Positions 33,237 through 41,322 of a stretch of 64,000 nucleotides of DNA are shown here, one piece after another. The position numbers and the translations under genes are program-made. Source of the DNA: a bacterium (Candidatus Blackallbacteria) CG13_big_fil_rev_8_21_14_2_50_49_14 (GTDB lineage: Bacteria; Cyanobacteriota; Sericytochromatia; UBA7694); assembly GCA_002783405.1 (NCBI GenBank), contig PFGG01000071.1:46012-110011 (forward strand). Reading direction: 5' to 3'. The notes below the pieces were generated by a model. It was not told the DNA's origin. It saw only the letters and a program-made list of their open reading frames with translations, and ran no database searches. Every line of letters starts with the position of its first letter. The first letter of the stretch is position 1.

Positions 33237-34189
33237 GCTTGAACTCCTGTGCGCGCAAGTACTGAGGCGCCAATAATACCAGCGTCGGGGCCCAATTGCG
33301 CAGAAAGAACCTGCACTTTTTGGGCCGGTAGGGCAAAGGCCCGGGTCTGAATCGCTGATTGAACCGGATCAAAGAGCAGGGAACCTGCTTGCGCAATGCC
33401 TCCCCCAATCACTATTTTTTCGGGATTCAAGAAATTGACCACTCCCGCCAGAGCGGTTCCCAACCAATCTCCCACTTCCTGCCAGACTTTTTGGGCGCCG
33501 GCATCTCCTGCAGCGGCAGCTTCAGCCACCAGGCGTGGCATCAGTTTTTCACCCGCCAACACACGCTCTGCCAGAATAGGGGCCTGGCCGCGTTCCAGAT
33601 AGCGCTGGGCCAGGCTCAAAATCCCCTGGGTGCCGGCCACCGTTTCAAGACAGCCCGTATTGCCACAGCCACAGAGTTTTCCGCCCTGTTGCACCACGGT
33701 CACATGCCCAAACTCGCCAGCAGACAGGGTCGCGCCACGATAAACCTTACCCTGCAGAACAATCGCACTGCCAATCCCTGTGCCTACAGTCAGACAGAGC
33801 ATCGAATCGGCACCCTGGCCTGCGCCAAAATGCAATTCACCCAAAGCCATGGCTTTGACATCATTGTCAAGGTAAACAGGCACTTGAAATTCACGTTCAA
33901 GGGGTTCACGCAAATTCACATCTTTCCAAAGCGGCAAATTGGGAGAGGTATGCACAATGCCCGCAAAAGGGTCGACCAAACCAGCCAATCCCATGCCAAT
34001 GCCTGCCACAGAGCCCGGTGCCTGCTCGAAAAGAGAATGAAACAGACGGTTCATCAACTCAAGCGTTTTTTCAGCCGCTTGCTCAGCAGGCGTGGGGGCC
34101 TCCAGGCGAGTTAAAATCTCCCCAGTCTCAGAGACAAGGGCTGCAGTTACAGTTGTACCGCCAAGATCAAAACCAATCGCCAGACTCAT
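33233..34189 (-). CDS. glk: ROK-family glucokinase
   Basis: This 318-residue sugar kinase phosphorylates glucose with ATP at the head of glycolysis. It has the phosphate-1 motif GFDLGGTTV, the catalytic Asp region VYLDNDVKAMALGE, adenosine block TVGTGIGSAIV and the ROK signature with its zinc site HV...CGCGNTGCLE. It overlaps pyk by 4 bases. A promoter with TTGACG and TATGAT lies 40 bases upstream. ROK repressors have an extra N-terminal HTH, which is absent, so a kinase is far more likely. Specificity for glucose rather than another hexose or an amino sugar is inferred from the operon with pyk. Confidence 0.92.
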   Translation of the reverse strand: MSLAIGFDLGGTTVTAALVSETGEILTRLEAPTPAEQAAEKTLELMNRLFHSLFEQAPGSVAGIGMGLAGLVDPFAGIVHTSPNLPLWKDVNLREPLEREFQVPVYLDNDVKAMALGELHFGAGQGADSMLCLTVGTGIGSAIVLQGKVYRGATLSAGEFGHVTVVQQGGKLCGCGNTGCLETVAGTQGILSLAQRYLERGQAPILAERVLAGEKLMPRLVAEAAAAGDAGAQKVWQEVGDWLGTALAGVVNFLNPEKIVIGGGIAQAGSLLFDPVQSAIQTRAFALPAQKVQVLSAQLGPDAGIIGASVLARTGVQA

Positions 34190-34229
34190 AATTGTTTATC
34201 AACTACCACTTTCCTCAATCTGTGTGTGT

Positions 34230-34257
34230 ATCATACCAAGGCCTGTTGATCCGTCAA
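34230..34257 (-). promoter_or_regulatory. Promoter of glk-pyk
   Basis: On the minus strand TTGACG, a 16-base spacer and TATGAT preceded by TGG lie about 40 bases before glk. Confidence 0.65.
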
Positions 34258-34275
34258 CTCTCAAAGCACAAAGTA

Positions 34276-34809
34276 TTAAAATTTCTCAGGAATTTCCTGA
34301 AACTGTACCCCCAAGGGTTCGACCACCAAAGAGCGATGCTGCTCAAACAAGGGTTGAAAATTAAAAATCGCCTTGCTGCGTTTGCGCTTCTCAATTTCTT
34401 CTTCAATCGTCCCCTCTTGAATCGAAGCCAAAACAGCAGGGTCTTCCAGAATCTTCTCGGTAAAGTCATCGATCAGGCGATCCCGAATCGCAACCGCTTC
34501 TTCAAGTAAATTGACCTTTTTAAGCGGTTCATAAAGAAAATTCAAATTGGTCAAAACCACCAAACATTTCAAGACCATTTCCTTGTGGGCCCAAAGGTCC
34601 ATCACTTCGTCTTCTTCTCTTACGACTTTGAAAAGCTCAGGAATTTGGGCCTGGGCTTTTTTGACCAATTCATAAATTTCCAACGGACTGAGAATAAAGT
34701 TATACACCAAATTGGGCAAATCTTCAGGTTTGAGCTGATCAAAATACTTATACGAAAAACCATAAAGCGGCTGACAAAGTTTTCTAAAATTTTCCATTTC
34801 TGAACTCAT
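34276..34809 (-). CDS. Hypothetical helical protein, 177 residues
   Basis: I do not recognise this protein. It is soluble, charged and mostly helical, with no signal peptide or membrane segment. Notable stretches are CQPLYGFSYKYFDQLKPEDL near the N-terminus and EEEIEKRKRSKAIFNFQPLF near the C-terminus. ATG 34809 overlaps the stop of the upstream gene (ATGA), so the two hypotheticals are translationally coupled; ATG 34821 is the alternative. With its upstream neighbour it diverges from three other unknown genes on the plus strand, suggesting one functional unit. Confidence 0.7.
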   Translation of the reverse strand: MSSEMENFRKLCQPLYGFSYKYFDQLKPEDLPNLVYNFILSPLEIYELVKKAQAQIPELFKVVREEDEVMDLWAHKEMVLKCLVVLTNLNFLYEPLKKVNLLEEAVAIRDRLIDDFTEKILEDPAVLASIQEGTIEEEIEKRKRSKAIFNFQPLFEQHRSLVVEPLGVQFQEIPEKF

Positions 34810-35423
34810 GGTCCTGTCCATCCTGTAAGCTGATTCTTCAACATATGCATGCGTTGCGTCACAATTCTCTGATGCTGACTTTGACGGGATTCCCCCTTCG
34901 ATTCAGGGGTTTCGGCCACGGGTTCAGATACCTCAGGCAGTTCCGGCGCCAATAAGAGCAGCTCCGGCTTTTCTTTGGGTTCTCCCGCGATCAAGGTTTC
35001 ACTTTCCACAGAATCCAAAAAACAGATCCTGCTTTCCTGAACAAAGAGATTGTCTTCAGCATAAAACTGTAAAGGCTCCAGCAAAAGACGTCCTGATTTG
35101 AGACTAAAAGACAAACCAGGCGGCAAAGCCTGATTGATTTCTCTTAAAACCACAGGATCTTCTCCCGCCCCAAACAGATAAAATTGAGCAAGCCCTTCAC
35201 AACACCGAACAAAAGAAGCTTCTTGTGCTGAGTCACGTGCCAGACGCGCCAACAAAGACTGTAAATAAAACTGAAGTTCTTCAGGGGTGTTTTCCAGAGG
35301 CTTCTCCAGCTCGAGTTCCTCAAGCAGGAAAATAATATCTGAAGCTGAGTCCGCATTGAGCGCAGCACGAATCAAGCGACTGCGCAAAGCGGGATTCAGA
35401 TAAGCTAAGGGTCGGTGAGGCAT
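34806..35423 (-). CDS. Hypothetical protein, 205 residues
   Basis: I do not recognise this protein. The N-terminal two-thirds is helical and Leu/Ala/Glu-rich (NPALRSRLIRAALNADSAS), with a possible beta segment (GLSFSLKSGRLLLEPLQFY). The C-terminal 60 residues are Pro/Glu-rich and probably disordered. The ATG at 35423 has GGAG 6 bases upstream. The same frame is open to 35831 but that part is antisense to the divergent gene and is rejected. A promoter with TTGCCG-18-TATACT lies just upstream. It is coupled to the following 177-residue gene. Confidence 0.7.
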   Translation of the reverse strand: MPHRPLAYLNPALRSRLIRAALNADSASDIIFLLEELELEKPLENTPEELQFYLQSLLARLARDSAQEASFVRCCEGLAQFYLFGAGEDPVVLREINQALPPGLSFSLKSGRLLLEPLQFYAEDNLFVQESRICFLDSVESETLIAGEPKEKPELLLLAPELPEVSEPVAETPESKGESRQSQHQRIVTQRMHMLKNQLTGWTGP

Positions 35424-35452
35424 GAAGGCTCCGATAAGCAAGGCTTCTATAC

Positions 35453-35482
35453 AGTATAGCGAGAACCTGATGTGCCCGGCAA
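35453..35482 (-). promoter_or_regulatory. Promoter of the two minus-strand hypotheticals
   Basis: Minus-strand TTGCCG, an 18-base spacer and TATACT lie 30 bases before the ATG at 35423, in the divergent intergenic region. Confidence 0.45.
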
Positions 35483-35555
35483 AGTCAGGGACTGGATTCC
35501 CATTCCCAAGATCGGTTACAATAAAGAAACGTAAATGCCCTGGAAGGAGATTGCT

Positions 35556-36095
35556 ATGTCGTTCGGTGGAGTAAATCAGGTATCCCCTCAGACACCACAG
35601 ATACAGGTTCCCCAACCTGCAGCGCAACCTCAGCAGGCAAGGCCCGTACAGGCGCAACCTAAGGTTGACGCCAAACAGTTCAATCAAATGCAGAACCAGG
35701 TCAAACTGCCCACGACCAATGTCAACGCCTTGACCCAGCTGCCCTCTCAAGATCAGCAGCAATTGATGAAGCTGGCCCAAGACAATGGCATGAACCGCTT
35801 TGTTGCGAATATGACCAATGCTCAAAAACAAATTCAGGCCGATGTTCCCCCCCGCTCACTCTTGGGCGCAGGCCAAAGTATTCCCCCCGCCGCCATGCGG
35901 GCCATGGCAGCCGCCATGGGAAAAGTTTTTTCAGGGCGCGAATTTGAAATTGAAGTGGATCGCGAATACGGATATATGTCGTTTAAAATCGGCGGAAAAT
36001 CCTTCAATGTCTCAGTAAAAACGCCTCTGAAAAAAGGCGTAAAATATAATCCTGAAGAAGAAGATGAAGAAGAGGATATTGAAGAATCCCTTTGA
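35556..36095 (+). CDS. Hypothetical protein with Pro/Gln-rich N-terminus and acidic tail
   Basis: I do not recognise this 179-residue protein. The first 45 residues are Pro/Gln-rich (TPQIQVPQPAAQPQQ), followed by an Ala/Met-rich helical middle and a small beta domain (REFEIEVDREYGYMSFKIGG) and a tail EEEDEEEDIEESL. No signal peptide or membrane helix is present. ATG 35556 has AAGGAGA 5 bases upstream; ATG 35535 is less likely. It is the first of three plus-strand unknown genes and lies 59 bases ahead of the next. The Pro/Gln leader resembles that of the caleosin-like protein (TPQVQVPAAPAP). Confidence 0.72.
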   Translation: MSFGGVNQVSPQTPQIQVPQPAAQPQQARPVQAQPKVDAKQFNQMQNQVKLPTTNVNALTQLPSQDQQQLMKLAQDNGMNRFVANMTNAQKQIQADVPPRSLLGAGQSIPPAAMRAMAAAMGKVFSGREFEIEVDREYGYMSFKIGGKSFNVSVKTPLKKGVKYNPEEEDEEEDIEESL

Positions 36096-36154
36096 TGTAT
36101 TTTGCGCAGAAGATCAAGCCAGACAACGAGCCAGGAAAGGGTTAGACCAAGACT

Positions 36155-38014
36155 ATGCAGAATCCAAATCTCCCCCCAGGTGCCCAACCTGTACAGGGAC
36201 AGCCACCTCAAAAACTGACCCGTGATCAGAAACGGGCGCTGGCTGAGCAAAAGAAACGCATGGAGCAGGAGCGGATGCGCTCCATGGAACTCCAAAAGCT
36301 GGTGGGCAATTTTCAATCTGAATTAGAAACCTCGGTTATTGACCCTCCGCTGATGCTGAAATTGGCCTGCAACCGTTTTAAACTCATGCTCAAAGCAGAT
36401 CATTGTGTTGCCACGGCTTACGAAACCTACCCTGAACATGGGGGCGAAATCTGTCTGATTCGCCAGCAAAGCAACCTGCCCCCTAAACCCGAAAAAAAAG
36501 ATGAAGGCCCCCAGGTCAAACGCGTAGTTGTGGGCACTGAAATCATGGAAGTCAAAATCAAGCAGGAAAAAACGGAAGATGATGCCCCCAAAATCCCCAT
36601 GCCTGTTCCTCCTCCGAAAGAACCCCTCAAAGGCGGACAACTGCCTGATCTAGAAGGTGTTTTCATGCACCCACTGGCCATTATGGAACAGGTGCGCAGC
36701 AGCCGCCAGTTTCTCATGATTCCCGATTGTTCAAAATATTCAGACCAGGGCGTGGTTCAGTTCGCCGCTCCCTACGGCATTAAATCGATGTTGCTTCTGC
36801 CCGTAATTGTTAAGGGAGAGGTCATGTCCATTCTAATCGTCATGACCACCAACCAACCCCAAGGCTATATGCCATTGGAACTGCGCTATATTCAACAGGC
36901 CTTGGATATTTTGGTACGTTCGATTGAAACCGCACCGCCCATTTTGCCAGAAAAGCTCAAAGAGCGCGTCATCAACCCCATGACCCATGGCGATAATGTG
37001 CCCAAACAAATCGACTACTACAGCGAATACTTCGACAATATCTTCGATTTTATGATCGCAGAGCTTGAAGAGGACGAAGCTGAAGAACTGATTGAAATGC
37101 AAAAAGAGCAAGAGCATGCGCCCAATAAACTGCGCAAGGTCTGGCTTCAAATCGGCAAATTCCTGGAGCTGAAAGACAAGCCCAAACTGGCCTATCTCTT
37201 TAATATCGCCATGAATGAACTGGCAGAACAGGCGATTGAATATGCTGAAGCCAAAAAATTCAACCAGCCACGTGGCCTAAAAGCCTTTCAAGAATTTATG
37301 GACCGCCAGATTAAAAAGCCCGATATCAAAGGCTTTTTCATGGAAAATGACAGCACTGAAAAGCAGTCTAAAATGATGGTCGTTGGCAACGATATCATTT
37401 CCATGGATACCGATGCCGGTGCCGAAGCCGCAATTATCGAGGAAATGCTCGAAGAAGTCGATAAGGAAGTCAGCAAAGCGGTCCGCGGCGCTCTGCTCTT
37501 CAACGACAATAAACGGGCGACCCTGATCAACGATATTGAGCAATCCGAAATGTTGGTTAATTTCGTTGCGATTACTGCCGCCAATGATTTTTGCACCCAT
37601 ATCAAAGCCGCATTGCCTGAAATGCATGAAGATATTGAACAAACGGACTTGGTCTCTGAATTGGCTCACCAGGGCATGCGTGAAATCTCTCTGGTTGTCG
37701 CTCAGAACATGGCCGAAAAATATCTGTATGAAATGGAAGATTTCCTGGAACAGCCTGAAGAAATCCAAAAAGAGCAGATTTCTCAACTTCAGATGTATAT
37801 CCACTATCGCATCATGGCCAATCTGGTGCCTACCCTGCGCGCAGAAGAGCCCTCCTTGTGGGCCTTGATGATTCAGGATAAAATCAAGAAAAAGGCACAA
37901 AAAGCAGCCAAACAACGTGCTGTTCTGGTGGGCAGAATGGTCAGGGCCAGCTCTTCAGAATCCGATGAAGACTGGGATGAGGGAGACGAGGAAGAAGATG
38001 AAGATGAGGAATGA
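36155..38014 (+). CDS. Hypothetical protein with a split GAF-like domain and acidic tail
   Basis: This 619-residue protein has a Pro/Gln-rich N-terminus (LPPGAQPVQGQPPQ), a basic helix, and a GAF-like region (about 45-255): CNRFKLMLKADHCVATAYE, then a charged Pro/Lys insert of about 60 residues, then GVVQFAAPYGIKSMLLLPV and GEVMSILIVMT. The remaining 350 residues are helical, with no motif I know, and end in EDWDEGDEEEDEDEE. No enzyme or output domain is visible. The ATG at 36155 has only a distant AAGGG. Its N- and C-terminal composition matches the preceding gene, suggesting that the two products work together. The GAF call is from pattern only. Confidence 0.68.
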   Translation: MQNPNLPPGAQPVQGQPPQKLTRDQKRALAEQKKRMEQERMRSMELQKLVGNFQSELETSVIDPPLMLKLACNRFKLMLKADHCVATAYETYPEHGGEICLIRQQSNLPPKPEKKDEGPQVKRVVVGTEIMEVKIKQEKTEDDAPKIPMPVPPPKEPLKGGQLPDLEGVFMHPLAIMEQVRSSRQFLMIPDCSKYSDQGVVQFAAPYGIKSMLLLPVIVKGEVMSILIVMTTNQPQGYMPLELRYIQQALDILVRSIETAPPILPEKLKERVINPMTHGDNVPKQIDYYSEYFDNIFDFMIAELEEDEAEELIEMQKEQEHAPNKLRKVWLQIGKFLELKDKPKLAYLFNIAMNELAEQAIEYAEAKKFNQPRGLKAFQEFMDRQIKKPDIKGFFMENDSTEKQSKMMVVGNDIISMDTDAGAEAAIIEEMLEEVDKEVSKAVRGALLFNDNKRATLINDIEQSEMLVNFVAITAANDFCTHIKAALPEMHEDIEQTDLVSELAHQGMREISLVVAQNMAEKYLYEMEDFLEQPEEIQKEQISQLQMYIHYRIMANLVPTLRAEEPSLWALMIQDKIKKKAQKAAKQRAVLVGRMVRASSSESDEDWDEGDEEEDEDEE

Positions 38015-38030
38015 GGTAAGGTAAAGCATC

Positions 38031-38624
38031 ATGCTCTATCATCAGATGATTGATATCGGGGCTTATATTATGTCCTTGGACGATAAGCCCATTGACCCCC
38101 AAAGCGCAAAAATTATCCTCACGGGCACCGAAGACCGTCTGGTTGGGGTGGGCGTAAATCTCGAGTTTCGTTTACGTGATTTAATGCCCCATCTGAGCAG
38201 TATGCTCAAACGCACCACCGAAGTGTCTGAAGAAATGGTGGAGTGGTTTATTCAAAAACTACCACTGAACCGCGTTGTAGAAGTTTCCATGAATCTCAAA
38301 AAAGAGATCATGAACCAAATCGAAGAAACCTACTATAACTGCGACACGATTGACCAATTTCTCAAAATCAAGCTCAATCCCAGAGACATGTACCCCACGC
38401 TTCTGAATCTTGATTTTTATGAGCTTTCAGGTCTGAATGTCTCTGGCGAACAGGTCATTGACGAAGAAAAAGAAAAAGAATCCGTTTTTTCAACAGAACA
38501 CGAAACTCCCGATGGCTATATTTCATGGCCCACTTATCTGGGATTGGTTTTCCGTCTGCTCTTTGTACAGTCGGGTTCTGCGCTGAAAAAATCTGTACTT
38601 GACCTTTTCAGTTCCCGCCGTTAA
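38031..38624 (+). CDS. Hypothetical protein, 197 residues
   Basis: I do not recognise this protein. It begins with a short beta-like region (QSAKIILTGTEDRLVGVGVNLEF), continues with a helical middle (RLRDLMPHLSSMLKR and VVEVSMNLKKEIMNQIEETYY) and ends with an aromatic segment (YISWPTYLGLVFRLLFVQSG) that could touch a membrane. AAGG precedes the ATG by 9 bases. It starts 16 bases after the GAF-like gene, so it is almost surely in the same operon, and 9 bases before the DUF4127 gene. Confidence 0.7.
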   Translation: MLYHQMIDIGAYIMSLDDKPIDPQSAKIILTGTEDRLVGVGVNLEFRLRDLMPHLSSMLKRTTEVSEEMVEWFIQKLPLNRVVEVSMNLKKEIMNQIEETYYNCDTIDQFLKIKLNPRDMYPTLLNLDFYELSGLNVSGEQVIDEEKEKESVFSTEHETPDGYISWPTYLGLVFRLLFVQSGSALKKSVLDLFSSRR

Positions 38625-38633
38625 AGCGCCCTC

Positions 38634-40181
38634 ATGACCGATATTCTGCTGGTGCCCCTTGATAACCGTCCCTGCACCAGCCGTTTTCCGGTTGAGCTGG
38701 CGGCCATCACAGGTTTTAAAGCAGCCTTACCCCCGGCTCAGATTTTGGGCAATGTTCAAAAACCCGCCCGCCTCGATCAGTTGCAAAGCTGGTTGGAAAA
38801 TCAGCTTGACACAGCGCAGGTCTTGGTTTTAAGCCTGGATACCTGGCTTTATGGTGGGCTTGTTTTTTCACGCAAATCCACAGAAAGCTTGCAAAATCTA
38901 CAAGCCCGTCTGACGGATCTGAAAAAGCTCAAAGCGCGTTTCCCCAGCTTACGTATCTCAGCCTTTGCCACTCTGCTGCGCCTTTCAAATCACAATGACG
39001 CCACTGAAGAACGCCCCTATTGGGCGGACTATGGCACCGATATTCACCGCTACGCCTGGCTTGAGGATTATCTCAGCAAGCACCCCGAGCCCAGCTTGGA
39101 ACAGGAATATCAAGCACTCAAAACCCACCTGCCCACAGCAGTTTTGACTGATTACCGGGCTTTGCGTCAACGCAATTTCACACTGTTGCTTGAGGCTTTG
39201 CAATATGCACAAGACGGTATTTTTGAAAATCTGTATATTGGCTGCGACGATTCAGGAGAATACGGCTGGAATATACAGGAAAAAACCGAACTGAGCAGCC
39301 AGATTCAGGCAAGAGGGCTGGAGAAGAAAGTCTTGATCTATCCCGGTGCAGATGAAATCGCCTCCGTGCTCTTCATGCGCACCCTCGTGCCTGAGCGCTT
39401 GAAAGTCGCGGTTAATTACAGTTTTCCAGAAACCTGTGAAATGGCCACCCTTTATGAAGGCGTTCCGCTGAGCGAAACCCTTCAGGCCCAAGCCCAAGCA
39501 GCAGGCATCGAATGGGTCTCGGCAGAACAGGCCCAAGCTCAACTCTGGATTCACAATCCCCCCCAAAGACAGACCGATCAATACCTGGATCGCGCATTCC
39601 GTCAGCCCATCACCCCTGCAGAATATGCACGCATTGTACAGGCCTTGGAAACTCAGAATTTGCCTTCTGCCTTGGCAGATATTTGTTATGCCAATGGCGG
39701 AGATCAGCAGTTGCTTGAACAGCTCGAAGAAAAGCAAGCCCTTCACAGGCTCAGCGTCTACAGCGCCTGGAATACCACAGGCAATACCCTTGGCTTTGCC
39801 CTCGCTTGGCTCAAAGCCTGTCTGCATCAACAAGATCGAAAATTACAACTGCGTTTTCTTTTAGAACGTCTGCTCGATGATGGCTGGTACCAGGGCATCA
39901 TGCGGCAACGTCTCTGCGCGCACTATAGCGAGCCTGTCACCTTGGATTCCTGCCTGCGTTTTCTAAGTTTTGGCAATGAACGCCTCAAGCAATGGCAAGA
40001 AGATTTCAAAGCGCTGCAACAGACCCCCGCAGAAATTCGGCATTTGCATTTTCCCTGGCGACGCTTCTTTGAAATCGATCTTTCAATTTGTCTTAAAAAG
40101 TCAGATGATATACCAGTTTCAGACCTGCATCGGCCTGTTCCAGACGCAGAGAGCGCGACTGATCATAAAACCAGGCCGTAG
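38634..40181 (+). CDS. DUF4127 family protein
   Basis: This 515-residue protein matches the DUF4127 family: the N-terminus ILLVPLDNRPCTSRFP is the hallmark, followed by LVLSLDTWLYGGLVFSR, YIGCDDSGEYGWN and LIYPGADEIASVLFMR. The conserved Asp, Arg and Asn residues suggest a metal-dependent or sugar-active enzyme, but no activity is established to my knowledge. No signal peptide is present. It lies 9 bases after the unknown 197-residue gene and may be the last gene of that operon. The final 30 residues overlap a convergent gene by 89 bases and look non-conserved. Confidence 0.85.
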   Translation: MTDILLVPLDNRPCTSRFPVELAAITGFKAALPPAQILGNVQKPARLDQLQSWLENQLDTAQVLVLSLDTWLYGGLVFSRKSTESLQNLQARLTDLKKLKARFPSLRISAFATLLRLSNHNDATEERPYWADYGTDIHRYAWLEDYLSKHPEPSLEQEYQALKTHLPTAVLTDYRALRQRNFTLLLEALQYAQDGIFENLYIGCDDSGEYGWNIQEKTELSSQIQARGLEKKVLIYPGADEIASVLFMRTLVPERLKVAVNYSFPETCEMATLYEGVPLSETLQAQAQAAGIEWVSAEQAQAQLWIHNPPQRQTDQYLDRAFRQPITPAEYARIVQALETQNLPSALADICYANGGDQQLLEQLEEKQALHRLSVYSAWNTTGNTLGFALAWLKACLHQQDRKLQLRFLLERLLDDGWYQGIMRQRLCAHYSEPVTLDSCLRFLSFGNERLKQWQEDFKALQQTPAEIRHLHFPWRRFFEIDLSICLKKSDDIPVSDLHRPVPDAESATDHKTRP

Positions 40182-40707
40182 CCAGGCCTTCAATTAAAAT
40201 GCCCGAAAACAAAGCTGCAGGTGCAATTAGATAGATGCTCTGGCTTAAACTGGGCTGTTTCGCCAAGAAAAAGAGGGGAATCATCAGCACGGCATGTAAG
40301 AGCACAGCGGCAGAACTGCCCAGTAAAGTCGACCAAAAATCAGTCTGAAGATGTTCCGGCAGCGGGTAAAAAAACTGCAAGGTCAAGGGAGTGGTGAGTG
40401 CCGGTAAAAGCAGCAATAAAAGCCAAAGAGCTCCTCCTGAGCCAATCAAATCAGCGGGTGCAGAGCTGCCATCACTTAAAGCCGTAGGTGCAATATCTAC
40501 CAGAAAAAAGCTGAGCAAGGCCACCCCATTGCCCGCAGCACTGCCCACCAAAGCAAAACTGGTTTCCATCCAATAATCACTGGGCGTGCTGAGAAGCTCT
40601 GCTGCTACGGGTTCAGCAAACTGCAAGCGATAGGCTGGCTCAGCCCAAGCGGGCAAACTGAATTCAAGCACAAGCAAAAAGGCCAAAATAAATCGAAAGA
40701 TAGACAT
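40093..40707 (-). CDS. Exported hydrophobic membrane protein, 204 residues
   Basis: I do not recognise this protein. A signal peptide (FILAFLLVLEFSLPAWA) is followed by about four membrane segments: VGSAAGNGVALLSFFLVDIA, WLLLLLLPALTTPLTLQFF, LLHAVLMIPLFFLA and IYLIAPAALFSGILIEGLAT. The C-terminus is a short polar tail. AGGA precedes the ATG by 4 bases. Its 3' end overlaps the convergent DUF4127 gene by 89 bases. The layout resembles small inner-membrane proteins of unknown role encoded near secreted proteins in diderms. Confidence 0.75.
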   Translation of the reverse strand: MSIFRFILAFLLVLEFSLPAWAEPAYRLQFAEPVAAELLSTPSDYWMETSFALVGSAAGNGVALLSFFLVDIAPTALSDGSSAPADLIGSGGALWLLLLLLPALTTPLTLQFFYPLPEHLQTDFWSTLLGSSAAVLLHAVLMIPLFFLAKQPSLSQSIYLIAPAALFSGILIEGLATAWFYDQSRSLRLEQADAGLKLVYHLTF

Positions 40708-40751
40708 AGTGTCCTATTCTATCATATCGGGTTCTGACCCTTTGGCTCTGG

Positions 40752-41108
40752 TTATTTTCGTGCCTGTTTATGCAGAGGGTAGGCTGAATAGGCTTGGCCA
40801 CTGCTCAAAACACGGGGCATCCAATGATTTTCAAACAGACGCGCTATTTTGTGCTGCGGCAAACTGCCACTGTTCAAGCGCACCCATTGGCTCCATTGGG
40901 CCTTGCTGATTTGAACAGCAGAACCCGGAATCTTTTCTTCTGCAATTTGCGCGGCGACCAGATTCTGACAAGACTTGGGCCAAGCCGAACTGCGCGCAAC
41001 CTTGTGCGCAGGAAATCCCCAATGCGGCTTCGGCTGACACGTCTCGGCAAAAGCAACTCCCCCTGTTAAACTCAGAAAGATCAATACAAGGCTTAATTTT
41101 TTCAACAT
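40752..41108 (-). CDS. Small secreted protein, 118 residues
   Basis: I do not recognise this protein. It has a clear Sec signal peptide (MLKKLSLVLIFLSLTGGVAFA), a mature part of about 97 residues that is Trp- and Lys-rich, and two cysteines (24 and 47) that could form a disulphide in the periplasm. GAGGAAAA precedes the ATG. It is 44 bases from the membrane protein downstream on the same strand, so both may share a transcript. Confidence 0.75.
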   Translation of the reverse strand: MLKKLSLVLIFLSLTGGVAFAETCQPKPHWGFPAHKVARSSAWPKSCQNLVAAQIAEEKIPGSAVQISKAQWSQWVRLNSGSLPQHKIARLFENHWMPRVLSSGQAYSAYPLHKQARK

Positions 41109-41275
41109 GACGTTTTCCTCACTGGGAAAAATTAGTTTATACTAATTAAAATATATGAATAGTTGAATATATTCAAGTGGATTCAGATAAAGTCAAGCCA
41201 CTTTCCCCCCTGAAGCACAACATTTATTCGTGATTCTTAATAAAAATCAATAAAAACAAGTCATAGCCTTGCTTA

Positions 41276-41284
41276 TGCTATGAT
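41276..41284 (+). promoter_or_regulatory. Extended -10 of nrnA
   Basis: TGCTATGAT lies 39 bases before the nrnA ATG in an AT-rich region of about 210 bases with no ORF. Confidence 0.5.
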
Positions 41285-41322
41285 AAGACATAGTTAAACC
41301 TTGCAAAGACAAAGGAATACGG

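Noticed and set aside
35424..35831. N-terminal extension of the 205-residue minus-strand hypothetical
   Set aside because: It is antisense to the divergent 35556 gene; a ribosome site fits ATG 35423.
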